A stretch of 64,000 bases of DNA from Phascolarctos cinereus (GCF_002099425.1 NW_018344260.1:664501-728500); one strand, 5' to 3'; counted from the first letter of the stretch, positions 30,300 to 41,655 are shown. Numbers and translations: made by a program. The notes: generated by a model not told the origin, from the letters alone.

Positions 30300-30480
30300 G
30301 AAAAACCACTGTATTTAGAGCAGGAAGAGACCTTAAAGTTCATTCATCCCAGTCCTCTTTATCTTAAAAATGTGGAAATTAAAGCCCAGAGATCATTCAA
30401 ATTGTAAGTAGCAGAGAGAATCTATTCAAATCCAGGTCATCTGTTGCCATATCTTAGCTTCTTTTCATGGTACCAGCCTG
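30300..30480 (-). mobile_element. MIR3-type CORE-SINE
   Basis: Antisense: ATTTAGAGCAGGAAGAGACC, 'aatgtggaaattaaagcc', 'agagatcattcaaattgt' and TCAAATCCAGGTCATCTG. Strongly diverged. Confidence 0.65.
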
Positions 30481-30534
30481 CACAAGCCCAACCCAACCCA
30501 CAGAGACTGACTGAGAAGTCAAAATGCCTCAGGG

Positions 30535-30690
30535 CAGCAAAGCACAATGGAGAACATGCTAGGGCCCAGGTTAGAATCCCCCACTTCTTCGATTATTAGC
30601 TGTCACTTAAACCCCCTCAACCTCAGTTTTTTCATCTGTAAAACAGGAATAATAATACCTAGAACACCAACTTCAAAAGAGGTATTGTGA
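30535..30690 (+). mobile_element. MIR SINE
   Basis: Sense: 'caaagcacaatggagaacat', 'agctgtcacttaaacccc', TTCATCTGTAAAACAGGAAT and AATAATACCTAG. Confidence 0.75.
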
Positions 30691-30693
30691 TAC

Positions 30694-30725
30694 TGAAACA
30701 AAACAAAACAAAACAAAACAAAAAA
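30694..30725. repeat. (AAAAC)n microsatellite
   Basis: About six AAAAC units following the MIR tail. Confidence 0.92.
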
Positions 30726-31127
30726 GTAGGGGAGTCCAGAATACCAGCTCATTAGTCTGTAGCGGTCTGAGAACCAATAAGGGTCATTGTCACAAAGCCC
30801 TTACTTCTAGTGAGTAATAACAGACAAAGACTGAATTAGAGCCCAAAAGGCTATTTGATGATCACATTTCTAAGAAAGGATTTCAACTTATCTTCCCCAC
30901 CCCCAAAATCACGCTCTACCGAGCAGCTATGACAACAACACTTTGCGATGAACATGTTGCAATTAATTGTACTATCATTTTTTTACATTCATTATATTTT
31001 AGACTTGAGTCTCCCTGATGGATTTTGGAAACTAGTTCTTTAATGGGGGTTAGAAGGCACCCTTGTCTCATCAGGAAACTTTAGAAGCTAATTCTGAAGT
31101 TGGGGTCCCTTCTGCCTCTGGTTAATC
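30726..31127. other. No gene or repeat recognised
   Basis: Nothing assignable. Confidence 0.35.
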
Positions 31128-31680
31128 CAGTTCAGTTCAAGAAACATTTATCAAATGCTACTGTGTACAAGCCACTGTTCTAGATAGTAGAAATACAAAC
31201 ATGAAAAGTGACACCATCCCTACCCCCAAGAAGTTTACTAATGGGATATGACATACACACATACACACATATATGTGTATGTATGTATATACATACACAC
31301 ATAAAATGAACATGTATACACAAATATATATAATGCATTGGAGATTATATTATAAAGTCTGGACAAAATAGAAATTTTGAGAAAACAAGAAACACTTTTT
31401 TACCTAAGAGGAATGAACAAAAACCTAGCAGAAGAGGTAGTGTGTATGTTGGGCTTGAAAGAAAGTAATTTTAATGGCTGAGGACATGGGCATGGGGTCA
31501 TGGAGGGATAAGGGACAGCCTGCATGAATGCACAAAGGCTGGAGTAGGCAAGATGAAATTGGAGAGCATTTAGTTGTTGCATTCTGCCAGAACATAGAAA
31601 GCAATTAGGGTACAATACAAAATAACATTGGAAAGGGAGCTTGGAGCCAAATTGGATGAAATTGTTTTCTCCATCCAAGA
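31128..31680 (-). mobile_element. L2 LINE 3' end with internal microsatellite
   Basis: Antisense: GAAACATTTATCAAATGCTA, 'cccaagaagtttactaatg', then a TACA/TATG tract, then 'atggctgaggacatgggc', CAAAGGCTGGAGTAGGCAAG. The microsatellite sits at the same consensus point as at 5215 and 6276. Confidence 0.8.
31253..31330. repeat. (ACAT)/(TATG) microsatellite inside L2
   Basis: ACACACATACACACATATAT-type tract that replaces the 'atatg-tacata' stretch of L2. Confidence 0.85.
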
Positions 31681-32085
31681 TCTATGGTACAATAACCATA
31701 AATTGAGACACATGCTCCAGAAAAAAAAAAGTTATATTCCTTTTGGAGTGCCTTGTTTAAAGTATACTCTCTTCTCTTGAAACTAAGACTATCTTAGAAA
31801 ACTGAGAATGAATGGTCATTATGGAACCTCTAAGTGCCAGCCTTCTGCTCTGCTATGATAACATCACAGGAAAGTGTATAAGGATAGAAACCAAATAGGA
31901 TAATTCTAAGTGGCATGTCCCCTCAAATTTGGAGCTCCTATAATGTGGGCAGGGAATTCAGGAGGAAATCTTAGAGATACACTAAAAAGAGGGTTGAATT
32001 TCAGAACTATTAATTTTCATAGCTACCACCCAAGGTTTAGCTCATCTTTGAGTTATGATGTCAAGATGGCAGCTCTTTCCATTTA
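31681..32085. other. No gene or repeat recognised
   Basis: No assignable signature. Confidence 0.35.
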
Positions 32086-32210
32086 TTCTTTTCCTTTCTT
32101 TTCTTTCCTCTTCCATTCTATTCTGTTATATTCTATTTTATCTAGCCTCCCCTCCTCTTTCTTCCCTTCCTCTTCTCTCATTTCTCTCCTTTCATCCTCT
32201 CCTGTCTTCT
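32086..32210. repeat. Polypyrimidine (TTTCC/TCTTTC) tract
   Basis: About 125 bp of almost pure pyrimidine on the plus strand. It creates a Ser/Phe/Leu-rich frame (31910-32278) that I do not regard as coding. Confidence 0.85.
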
Positions 32211-32214
32211 ATAA

Positions 32215-32515
32215 AATGCAACTAGGTGGCATAATGAGTAGAATGGTTTTCCTTGGAGTCAGGAAGAATAGATTTTGAATCCTGTCTCATACACCTATTA
32301 GTTACATGCTTCCAGGCAATAGTGATTGCCTCATGAGTTTCCTCATCTTTAGAGTGAAGATAATAATAGCATCTCCCTCACAGGGCTGTTGTGAGGATCA
32401 AATGAGATGACATGTAGTAAGTGCTTTGTAAACCTTTAAGATAATATATGTAAAGTGCTTTGCAAACCTTAAAGCTTATATAAATACTAGCTATTATTAG
32501 TATTACTATTATTTC
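32215..32515 (+). mobile_element. THER1/MIR-class CORE-SINE
   Basis: Full-length sense copy: AACTAGGTGGCATAATGAGT, 'ttggagtcaggaagaatag', CTGTTGTGAGGATCAAATGA and AATACTAGCTATTATTAG. Its 3' part (GTAAAGTGCTTTGCAAACCT) is partly duplicated. Confidence 0.9.
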
Positions 32516-32621
32516 CTGTTCCTCCTCCTCAGCAGTGAGTTTTCAGTCATAACATACTTAGCCAATCATTTCAAGAATAGAAACTCCTGAATGGTAAGGA
32601 ATTTCAATTCAATAGAATTGA

Positions 32622-33500
32622 ATTTTACAAACATTTATTAAGCATCTACTATATTCAAGACACTGTGATCAATGCTAGTGACTCATAATCAAAAACAAAA
32701 GAGTTCCTGCCCTCAGAGAGCTTATCTTCTACTTTGGGGAGTGGGAAGGGCACAACAGGTACATGGGTAAATGTATACAGGACAATTCCAAAAGGCAGAG
32801 AACTCCAACAGATGATGAAACATCATCTAGGAGGTGGTCTGCATATGAAAGCAGGAAGAAAATCAGGGCAAGGGTAAGAAGAGGGAACATTCCAGGTATG
32901 AGGGATATCACCTATAGAAAAACACAGAGACAGGAAGGGGTATGTTAAGGTAAGTAACAGTTACTTGAACAAGTCTGGCTAGGAGACAAAATGCATTAAG
33001 GAGAATAATAAGGGGGCAGCTAGGTGACTCAGTGGATAGAGCACTGGCCCTGAAGTCAGGAGGACCTGAGTTCAAATCTGACCTCAGACCAAACACTTGA
33101 CACTTACTAGCTGTGTGACCCTGGGCAAGTCACTTAACCCCAATTGCCTAAAAGCAAAAAAAAAAAACCCAAGAGAGAGAGAGAATAATACAAAAGGTCT
33201 GGAAAGGTAGTTGAGAGGCAGATTGTGGAGGTTTTTAAATTCCAGACTGAGAAGTTTGTATTTCATCTTAGAGACAAGAGGATGCTAATGAGGAAGTTTT
33301 GATTACAGGAGGGACATGTTCATATCTGTTTCTAAGGAATGTTAACTTGACAGTTGTGGGAAGGATAGACTTGGGAGGGTAGAGATTGGAATTTGGAGAT
33401 CAATGAGAAAACTATGGCAATAACCAAGATGACTGGTATTGAGAACCTGAATCAACATAGTTACTGTGTGAGTATGGAGGAGGGTAGGTATAGGAGAGAT
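32622..33500 (-). mobile_element. L2 LINE 3' region split by WSINE
   Basis: Antisense L2 at 32622-33010 (ACAAACATTTATTAAGCATC, 'ctgccctcagagagctta', GGAACATTCCAGGTATGAGG) and 33191-33500 ('caaaaggtctggaaagg', TGACTGGTATTGAGAACCTG). The SINE sits between exact duplicates of its target. Confidence 0.85.
33011..33180 (+). mobile_element. WSINE1-like short SINE
   Basis: Sense: GGGGGCAGCTAGGTGACTCA, GAGTTCAAATCTGACC, CAATTGCCTAAAAGC, A-run and a short (GA)n. Perfect 10-bp target duplication GAGAATAATA (33001-33010, 33181-33190). Confidence 0.95.
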
Positions 33501-33514
33501 GATCTGGACACAAA

Positions 33515-33695
33515 CTGCATGATGTGGTAGAAAGACTCCTGACTCTGCAGTCAGGGAACTTGTATTCTAGTCCTTCCTCTCTTATCACCTGGGTGAACTG
33601 GATGCATTATTTAACCTCCTTAGACCTCAGTTTCATCTTTAAGATGAAGAAGATAGACTAGAAAGACTCTTCCAGCCTTACATGTATCATCATAG
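33515..33695 (+). mobile_element. MIR3-type CORE-SINE
   Basis: Sense: 'gatgtggtagaaagactcct', 'ttaacctccttagacctcag', 'gatagactagaaagactctt' (L3-like tail). Confidence 0.75.
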
Positions 33696-33981
33696 ATAGG
33701 TTATATTTGTCACTAAATTATGGGTATATAGTAGAGTTACAGAGTTTAGCCTTATACAGCTGAGCATAGTTTTACTTAGAATATAGGACATCATCCTTTC
33801 TGAGGTGGGTCTTCTCTCTCCTCCTTCCATCCCCTGGCCATGTCTTCTCTTCCTCCACTGCCCCACCCCTACTCCTCTCCTAATTTTTCAGATTCTTTCC
33901 TGACTCAGTTGACGCTTAGAAGCCAAGGTCTTACACTTCTCTCCTTACTCTTTATGAACATTTTTCCTTGGTCTGTCTGAC

Positions 33982-34215
33982 AGTGAAAAGCACACTGGAC
34001 TTAGAGTCAGAATCCCTGGGTTCTACTTCCAACTATCATTTACTCACCAGGTAACTTTGGGCCAATCACATGACCTCCTTGAGATCACTTAGCTCATTTG
34101 TCTAATGGAGATAACATTAGCACTACATACTTCACTGTGGTGTTGTAAGGTTCAAACAGAATAATAGATGTAGACAGTTTAAAGCTATAAAGCTCTTTAG
34201 AAATATCAGCAGTTA
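33982..34215 (+). mobile_element. MIR SINE
   Basis: Sense: GTGAAAAGCACACTGGACTT, 'gtaactttgggccaatcac', 'ctaatggagataacattag' and tail 'ctataaagctctttagaaa'. Confidence 0.75.
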
Positions 34216-34529
34216 TTCCCTGTTTCTCTGATTCCTTCCTTGTCTTTGAATTCCTCATTAGTAATTGCTCACTGTTCTCCCTGCCCCCCAACCTTCCTCT
34301 ACTACCCCCCAATGTCTGGATTTAAACTTGTCTTTCATCGGTTGTGTAGTTTCTTGCATTGAGTATCCTAGGCAATGGCTCAGTCATTGCACACCACCAT
34401 CTATAAATACACAAGCATGCCTCCTCTCTGAAGCCACCTAGAATTCACTGGGGACTGGGATGTGTGGTTATAGACCTGGCTGTTCAGTGTCGGTTCATGA
34501 GAAATAGAAAAGGTCATCATTAAAGATTC

Positions 34530-34645
34530 ATTCAACCAGTCAATATTTATAAAGTGCCCACTAGGTGCTAAGCACTGTGCTAAACTTTGGGGATATCAAA
34601 AGAGGCAAAAGACAGTCTGTGTCTTGGAGGAGCTTCAATGTAATG
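34530..34645 (-). mobile_element. L2 LINE 3' end
   Basis: Antisense: CAGTCAATATTTATAAAGTG, CACTAGGTGCTAAGCACTGT, 'cttggaggagcttcaatg'. Confidence 0.85.
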
Positions 34646-34689
34646 AATTCACAGAACTCTCCAGGCAAAAAAATGTGTGCCAACAATGT

Positions 34690-34985
34690 CTGGTCAGACA
34701 ACACTAAAAGACATCCAATTTCAGATTAATGTAATGAGCATCCTTGATTCTAGAGAACTAATGATGAAACAAGTTTCCCACCTCTCATTAGAAAAGTGGT
34801 GGACTGTGGGGGCAGAATGCTGCATACACTGTGAGACATGGTCAATGCGTCAGTTTACTTTGCTTAACTTGTTTTCTTTGTTGCAAGAGAGAGTTCAACA
34901 TGTGACGGGGGGTGGGGGAACTGTTCTGGAAAGTGACAGAGGTGAAAAATGAATGAATAAATAAATAAATAAAGGTTGTGAAAGT
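34690..34985 (+). mobile_element. L1-type LINE 3'UTR
   Basis: Sense 3'UTR: AGAAAAGTGGTGGACTGTGG, CAGAATGCTGCATACACTGT, 'gagacatggtcaatgcgtc', 'ttctttgttgcaagagagag' and a tail of AATA repeats. Only the 3' end is present. The 91-codon frame at 34677-34952 is UTR, not a gene. Confidence 0.65.
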
Positions 34986-35394
34986 AGAAAACAAGGACAG
35001 GAAAACAGCTAATAGTGTATCCCCTCAAAATGTGTTATGGGATTCCAAGAATAAGGAGTGTTAATCATTAATCCTCTGGAGCTCCATGATTTGGTTCATT
35101 TAAATCTTCTGAGATTTCATCAATTAGATTTCAGAGGAGTTTTTTTTCCAAAGCAAATGAATTTAGACACAGGAACTTTGATGTCCTGGCAATTACACTA
35201 GGAGCAAAAGTTAAAACTACAAGATCATTTGCTTCCTGGGCTTTTCTTGAACTGATGGCTGAATGCAAAGTTTTGTCCCTGCTCTCAGCCTCCCCCCCGG
35301 TCTTCCAGAGACTGACTATTCTATAAATCACAACCTTGCAACCAGAGAGTCAGCCTGCAGCAAAAAAAGTGGGCAAAGGACTGAAGGCATGGTG
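34986..35394. other. No gene or repeat recognised
   Basis: No assignable signature. Confidence 0.35.
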
Positions 35395-35535
35395 TGTTCC
35401 AACCATTCCTCTGCCACTAACTGGGAGCCTGGGCAAGTCACGTCCCCTCTATTTGCCTTATTTTCATCATCCGTCAAAGGAGGGGGTTGGCAGATGACTT
35501 TAAGGCCCCTTCCAGCTCTGAACTCTTATGATTCA
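35395..35535 (+). mobile_element. MIR3-type CORE-SINE, 5'-truncated
   Basis: 'cactaactgggagcctggg', 'gggggttggcagatgacttt' and CCCCTTCCAGCTCTGAAC, the L3-like MIR3 tail. Confidence 0.82.
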
Positions 35536-36119
35536 GAATCTTCAACTTCTTCCCGAGGCTATATGTGCCTACTGTCAGCATGTGGCATCTCCTGCCTGCT
35601 TTCTAGTCCCCCAGAGGGAGGGAGGAGAGAGAATCAGACTTTTGATTAAAGAGTAGTCACCATTGTCACTAAAAACACAACCACGAAGTAGATATATATA
35701 TATATATATATGCACCCCAAAGTTGCTCCTGATACTTAATTGCATGTTAATCTTGGTGTGCTCTGAAATCCCCAAAGGTGGCTGCCCCTAAGGCTCAATT
35801 TTCATAAGGTTCCTCTTTATTACACATGAGGAACACGTGAGGAAAGATGAAGAGTTGTTGCCTGAATGCGGATGTTTCTTATGTGGAGTGAGGGGCTTGT
35901 ATCTGCTTTGCCATCTTAAGGTGGCTCATCTGAGCAGTCTGAGGCCAGGAGAATTTTGGCGGGCTTACGTCCAACTTTACCCAATAGGGAAGGACTGTGA
36001 TGCTCCCAGGCATTACCCAGGCTAGCTTTGACCCAGGCAATTCAAGGGTTTTGAGGGAACTGCAACATTCCATAGGGAAATCTACTACAAGAATCCCTGA
36101 AGAAAGGTACTAAAATATC
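35536..36119. other. No gene recognised; (TA)n at 35692-35711
   Basis: Contains a ten-unit TA tract. Frames at 35837-36025 and 35879-36073 lie on opposite strands and have no domain. Confidence 0.4.
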
Positions 36120-36325
36120 CTGGAATCAGAGAATTTAGAGCTGAAAGGAACCTTAGAAATTATCTGGTCCAACCCTTTCATTTTATAGATGAAGAAACTG
36201 TGGCCTGAAGAGGCTAAACAACTTGCCTGAGTTTACATAAGTAGTAACTAGCAGAGTCAGAATTCAAACCAAATTAATTCGCCAGGATTAGAATCCATAT
36301 TCAGGGATCTTTCCACATACTTTGA
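36120..36325 (-). mobile_element. MIR3-type CORE-SINE
   Basis: Antisense: TGGAATCAGAGAATTTAGAG, CATTTTATAGATGAAGAAAC, 'gaagaggctaaacaacttgc', 'gatctttccacatactttg'. Confidence 0.85.
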
Positions 36326-36496
36326 AAGTAGTTGGCTCCTAAAGGCTAGTGAAGATAGTTCTCAGGTACTAGCTTTCCTCCTCAGGTCCAAGACATTACG
36401 TGCTGGTAGAGATATCAACCATTATACATCCACAGGGTAGGGATGGAGCATACATTCTATACTGGGTGGAAATGATGACAGTTTTCCTCAAAAGCA

Positions 36497-36695
36497 ATTT
36501 AGCAATATGGTATCATGGAAAGTGTCCTAGATTTGAAATCTCATGTTCTGTGTTCAAATCCTTACTCTCCTACTTATTCCTTGTGTGACATCTGGTAAGT
36601 CATTTCTTCCCTGTGGGCTTCATTTTATTTATTTGTTAAATAAGGTGTTTTGACTTGATAATCCAGCTCTACCTTTTTAATTCTCTGTGATGAAC
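36497..36695 (+). mobile_element. MIR3-type CORE-SINE
   Basis: Sense: AATATGGTATCATGGAAAGT, 'gtgtgacatctggtaagtc', 'ggtgttttgacttgataatc' tail. Confidence 0.75.
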
Positions 36696-36830
36696 CACAT
36701 CCATATGTGACCTGGTCCCAACAATTCAGAGTGGGACTTGATCCACTCATAGAGATTTATAGTTGTCACTCAGCCCACAGATTTCTGGTAGAATATGACT
36801 TGGGAAAAATGACATAGAAATAACATTTAA

Positions 36831-36995
36831 CTCAGGGCAGCTAGGTGGCACAGTGGATAGAGTACTGGCCCTAGATTCAGGAGGATCTGAGTTCAAATCC
36901 AGCCTCAGACTGACACATAACACATACTAGCTGTGTGACCCTGAGCAAGTCACTTAACCCCATTAACTAACCTCACTTCAAAAAAAAAAAACAAC
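36831..36995 (+). mobile_element. WSINE1-like short SINE
   Basis: Sense: GGGCAGCTAGGTGGCACAGT, GAGTTCAAATCCAGCC, 'caagtcacttaaccccatt' and an A-run. Perfect 14-bp target duplication GAAATAACATTTAA (36817-36830, 36996-37009). Confidence 0.97.
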
Positions 36996-37009
36996 GAAAT
37001 AACATTTAA

Positions 37010-37364
37010 TTCTTCTTGTGATCTTTGATTAGTTCTTAACACATTTTAGTGCTAAATCTGAGGGCTCTCCCATGACCTAGGCAATTGGTTATTGTGAGGA
37101 CTGTGGGCCAAATCCAAGTTTGGGGGTTACTGGATTGCCACCATGATGGAGTTGGAACTTCAGTGACTCATTGTGAAGGATCAATTCTCTATTCAAAGTT
37201 CTCTTGTAAAAAAAAAAATCGTACTTCTCTTGTCCACAGTCTGGTTTGAAGGCAGTTTGGTGCTAGAAAGACAGGGTTCATGAAAGTATTGACAGCAGGC
37301 CAAAGGAACAGATACATCTAAAACTTTGGGTGTTGACCTCAATACATCCTTACAATTAGCCACC
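37010..37364. other. No gene or repeat recognised
   Basis: No assignable signature. Confidence 0.35.
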
Positions 37365-38135
37365 TGTGCATTCATTCAACAAGCAATTTTTTAAATTTAA
37401 TATTTTATTTTTCCTCGGTTACATGTAAAAAACAATTTTAACATTCATTTTTTTCAAATTTTGAGTTTCAAATTCTCTCCCTCTCTTCCTCCCCTCTCCC
37501 TCTCCTTTAGAAGGCAAGCAGTTTGATATAGGTTATACATGTGCAGTCATGCAAAACATATTTTACATGTAAGGCACGTTGTGAAAGAAAACACAGACCA
37601 AAAAAATAAAGAAAAATAAAGAAAGCAAAGAAAAAGTATGCTTCAATCTCCAGACTCTATCAGTTCTTTCTCTGGAGATTGATAGCATTTTTCACTATAA
37701 GTCCTTCAGAATTGCCTTAGACCATTGCATCACTGAGAATAGCTAAGTTATTCACAGTTGATCATCATATAATATTGCTATTACTGTATACAATGTTCTC
37801 TTGGTTCTGCTCATTTCAGTTTGCATCAGTTCATATAACTCTATGCAGGTTTTTCTGAGAGCATCCTGCTTTAACAAGCAATTATCAGTCACTTACTTAT
37901 GTATGCTACACACTGGGGTTATAACAAAAATAAAATGGACCCTACCTTCAAGGAACTTATACTCTATTGAGGAGGAACGATAGATATCCAGATAAGTAAA
38001 TACTAGACAGACAGACAGATAAATTGAATAATGTGCTAGGTACTATGTTAAACATTTAAGCTATGATAAAAAACTGTCCCTATCCTCAAGAAGACTGCAT
38101 TCTAATAAAAGGAATAATATGTATTCAGATAAGTA
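37365..38135 (-). mobile_element. L2 LINE 3' ends (one split by L1, one following)
   Basis: Antisense L2 at 37365-37388 resumes at 37873-38000 (CAATTATCAGTCACTTACTT, 'ccttcaaggaacttatac'). A second antisense L2 tail at about 38010-38135 (ATGTGCTAGGTACTATGTTA, CCTCAAGAAGACTGCATTCT) runs into the GATA array. Confidence 0.8.
37389..37872 (-). mobile_element. L1 LINE 3'UTR
   Basis: Antisense: TTTATTTTTCCTCGGTTACA, 'aaggcaagcagtttgatata', 'tcagttctttctctggagat', CTCTTGGTTCTGCTCATTTC and 'cagttcatataactctatgc'. Perfect 11-bp target duplication AACAAGCAATT (37378-37388, 37873-37883). 5'-truncated. Confidence 0.93.
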
Positions 38136-38179
38136 TGTGCCAAATAGATAGATAGACAGATGAGAGAAAAGAGATGATA

Positions 38180-38181
38180 GG

Positions 38182-38274
<93 letters not shown>
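38180..38274. repeat. (GATA)n microsatellite inside L2
   Basis: About 23 nearly perfect GATA units, flanked on both sides by antisense L2 sequence. Confidence 0.95.
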
Positions 38275-38276
<2 letters not shown>

Positions 38277-38277
38277 T

Positions 38278-38815
38278 AGAACATTTAATAAGTACGTACT
38301 ATGTGTTGGGCACTGTGTTAAGTGCTAGAAACACAAATAAAAGTGAGCAAGTTATTCCCTAATCTAAAGGAACTTACATTCCAAGAAGGGAAGACAAAAT
38401 ACAAAGGGGAGCTGGAAAGTGGAGGATTGGGAGGTTAGGGGGACAAGACCTGAGCTAGACAAGGCTGAAACAAACCTGAGAGTAAGTTGAACTGGGAGTG
38501 AAGTGAGCATGACTGGGTTTCCTCATGAAATGGCATACCAGCCAGGGAATCACCAATCAGAAGAGCAGGAGTTTTGTAAATAAAAAAAAAAAAATTCATA
38601 CCCCAGAGTACAGGAGATAGAGAGTTAACAATGAGAGAGTATTAGAGGGGGTCTCATTTAGGAGGAGGTGTTGATGCTGAGCCTTAAGGGATGCTAAGGG
38701 TTCTAAGAGGTGAATGTCAGTTGAGAGCATATTTCAAGCATCAGGGACAGCTAGTACAAAGGTACAGAGTTAGGAGGTGGATTAAAGACAAATAGAAGGA
38801 GCAGCAAGTCTGCCA
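38278..38815 (-). mobile_element. L2 LINE 3' region
   Basis: Antisense: ATTTAATAAGTACGTACTAT, GTTGGGCACTGTGTTAAGTG, 'aaaggaacttacattccaag', TTTAGGAGGAGGTGTTGATG and 'ggtacagagttaggaggtgg'. Confidence 0.82.
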
Positions 38816-40511
38816 ATTTCACACCTATTCACTGACTTTGCTCTTGGTACATAGATGAAAAATTGATTTATTTCATTTCAACACCTCTAAAATTATATAT
38901 AAGGGGCAAAATTCTTTGCCAGCCAGATTACCAGCAAATCATATTCTCAACTCTTGTTAATCTGTTTGTATGTGTGTGTGTATGTGTTTCCACTCACAAT
39001 GCTAAGTGAAAAGTGCTGATGGCTCCAAAGATACCCATCTCAGCAGCTGAAAGCATGCATTAGGACCCAGGATAAAAACATCAACCATCCCCCTTCCTCT
39101 TTCTCCCCACCCCCAACTGTGGTCTGAACCCAGAGTAGGGCTGTAAGAGGACGTGATAAAAAAAAATGGTAGGTCTTGTTGAGAGGTCAGAGTGGAACAT
39201 GAGGTCCTATTCAGACAAATGGATAGCACAGTAGGGAACCCTGAACATCCAGGGGTCAGGATTAGCATACTAGAAACCGAAGAGTTAAGGGAAGAGTTGA
39301 GAATCACCAGGATTGGGGCAAGAAGCAAATGAAAAAACAAATGTTGTTTATGGTTGGCTTGTGTGGTTCACTGATATTGCTACATTGTGATGCCCACTGC
39401 CTAGCAACCCCTCCTAGGGATGAAGGATTGCACTTATCCCCAGATAAATGACTCTAAGGTGAAAACACAACTTGTGTCATCATCACGCAGACCCTCTCTT
39501 TAATATACCCTGTGTGTCCAGACTCCAAAGAAGCATAGGGCCTAACCATGGACCCACACTGGGGGGAACATAGACATGCCATATGAGTTTCATATGGCAG
39601 CAGCCAGGACTCCAAAGAACAAACACAGAGGGAAATAGAACCCACCAGACTAACACAGTCAAGCCATTGCAAGCTCTCCAGAGTCTTACCTGACTATTCA
39701 CTCCCATATCCTTTTACATGCTGCATCATGAACATAAAAAAACCAATGAAAATTGTACGTGGTACTGATGTCACTGTGAACCTTGCCTAAATACCTTCTC
39801 TATTCTTACCCAGTCTCTGTAGCTGATAGCCAATGTGCAGTCCCAGCTGCGTCCCTCCCTCAGCACCTGTTGCTAACAATTGTGGTCAGACACTGTGCCA
39901 ATCAGCAGCTACGTGGCCAGAATGCAGAACAGCATGCCCAATGGCACGAAGAGCAAATGCATCCTCTATTTCAAGTGCTAATCGCTTTAGGCATATATAA
40001 TGCTTAATTTGAATCAACTGTGCTGGAAATAGTCTGAAACCAAGTCACGAGCAGGGTTTAGGCATAGATAGCCAATTCAAGTGACCAATATGTTGTGTCC
40101 CTCCCCATCCCTTTGTCATCCTGTAGAGGCAGTTGGTAGCTGTAGTTAATTATAACTTGCTTGTCAACAGGGGCAAAGGCAGCAAGGATTTTTGCTTCCT
40201 TTGTCCCCTGGGTAAGATCAGATGTCAAGCGTGTGGTGAAAGAAGCAGGACCAGGTAATCATCCAGAGAAATGAGTCATTAGAAGCCAAACTCCACTAGA
40301 GCCAAGTGAAAAATCTAGGGTGAGACTGGGACATATTACAATAAGGTAAGGACAAGAACAAGGACAGGATGAGGGCTGAGACAGGGAGGTGAGAATGAAA
40401 CCGAGCAAGTGGGCAATAGAGGTTTAAAGGATGACATCATGTTTGGCTCCCAGAGAAACTATGGTGAAGCCTGCTAATGGAATGACTTATATATGTGGAG
40501 TGATGGGATTG
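38816..40511. other. 1.7 kb without recognised gene or repeat
   Basis: Repeat-poor by eye. Frames include 39002-39340 (minus, 112 codons) and 39783-40007 (plus, 74 codons). Neither has a recognisable domain, a splice context or a conserved motif, so I do not call them. Confidence 0.4.
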
Positions 40512-40705
40512 AGGCAGCTTGCTGTTGTGGAAAGAATGATGGGCTAGATTCAAATCCTGCTCTCTGCCCCTTACTAGCCATGTAACCCTGTGACTTAACT
40601 TATTAGAGCCTCGGTTTTCTGCTCTGGAAAATGGAGGTATTACTTGCACTAACTACTTCCTTCATAGAGCTGTTTTGAGGGAATCAGAACTGATGATAAC
40701 TAGTA
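40512..40705 (+). mobile_element. MIR SINE
   Basis: Sense: TGAGGCAGCTTGCTGTTGTG, 'gattcaaatcctgctctctg', CTGCTCTGGAAAATGGAGGT. Confidence 0.75.
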
Positions 40706-40922
40706 TTTAAACAACATTCATATTATGTCATTTGAGTCTCAAAACAATCCTATAAGTGTTGCTCTTACCCCATTTTATGGATGGGGAAACAGACTGAGTG
40801 AAGTTAACTGATTTGCCTGTGGTAACACAGCTAATAAGTAAGCCATGATTTGAACTTGTTTCTTTCTGATTCCATCTGATTCTGATTCCAGCCCTCTATT
40901 CACTGTGTCACCTAGCTGTCTG
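40706..40922 (-). mobile_element. THER1/MIR SINE, tail-to-tail with previous
   Basis: Antisense: CTAGTATTTAAACAACATTC, CCCATTTTATGGATGGGGAA, 'tgatttgcctgtggtaacac' and CACTGTGTCACCTAGCTGTC. Directly abuts the sense MIR to form an inverted pair. Confidence 0.82.
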
Positions 40923-41130
40923 CTAAAGAAACCTCCTATCTACAGAGGAAAGTATCCTTAGCTGGTATCCCTACTGTGTTATGGAATTGATTCACTTAAT
41001 CCACCATGAGTCATGGTCATAGAGTTCATTCATTTGGCCTTTCCTAATCCCAGCTCTCCACATAATTGTTACCTCTCATCTGCCCCTGGGCAGACTCTCT
41101 CTGACCTACCATATCACTTTTTATCTCTCT

Positions 41131-41655
41131 TAATATAATATAATATAATATAATATAATATAATATAATATAATATAATATAATATAATATAATATAATA
41201 TAATATAACATAATATAATATAATATAACATAACGTAACGTAACGTAACGTAACATAATTAATGTAATGTAATGTAATGTAATGTAATATAATGTAATGT
41301 AATGTAATATGATATAATATGATATAATATGATATAATATGATACAATGTGATATAATGTGATATAATGTGATATAATGTGATATGATATGATATAATAT
41401 GATATAATATGATATAATATGATATGATATGATATAATATGATATGATATGATATAATATGATATAATATAATATAATATAATATAATATAATATAATAT
41501 AATATAATATAATATAATACAATACAATACAATACAATACAATACAATACAATACAATACAATACAATACAATACAAGGTAATGTAATGTAATGTAATGT
41601 AATGTAATGTAATGTAATGTAATGTAATGTAATGTAATGTAATATAATATAACAC
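41131..41655. repeat. Pentanucleotide mosaic satellite (~0.5 kb)
   Basis: An array of 5-bp units that changes type in blocks: TAATA, TAACA/TAACG, TAATG, a TGATA-TAATA decamer phase, TAATA again, CAATA, and TAATG to the end. The period stays at 5 throughout. Long frames on the minus strand (up to 203 codons of Tyr, Ile, Leu, His) arise because the units contain no in-frame stop; they are not genes. Confidence 0.97.

Noticed and set aside
32086-32278. 122-codon Ser/Phe-rich frame (31910-32278)
   Set aside because: Explained by a polypyrimidine tract and the head of a THER1.
38160-38275. Possible CRISPR-like regular repeat
   Set aside because: A simple GATA tetranucleotide array without spacers, in a vertebrate genome.
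39783-40007. 74-codon frame as a possible exon
   Set aside because: No splice sites in frame, no recognisable homology, and length expected by chance.
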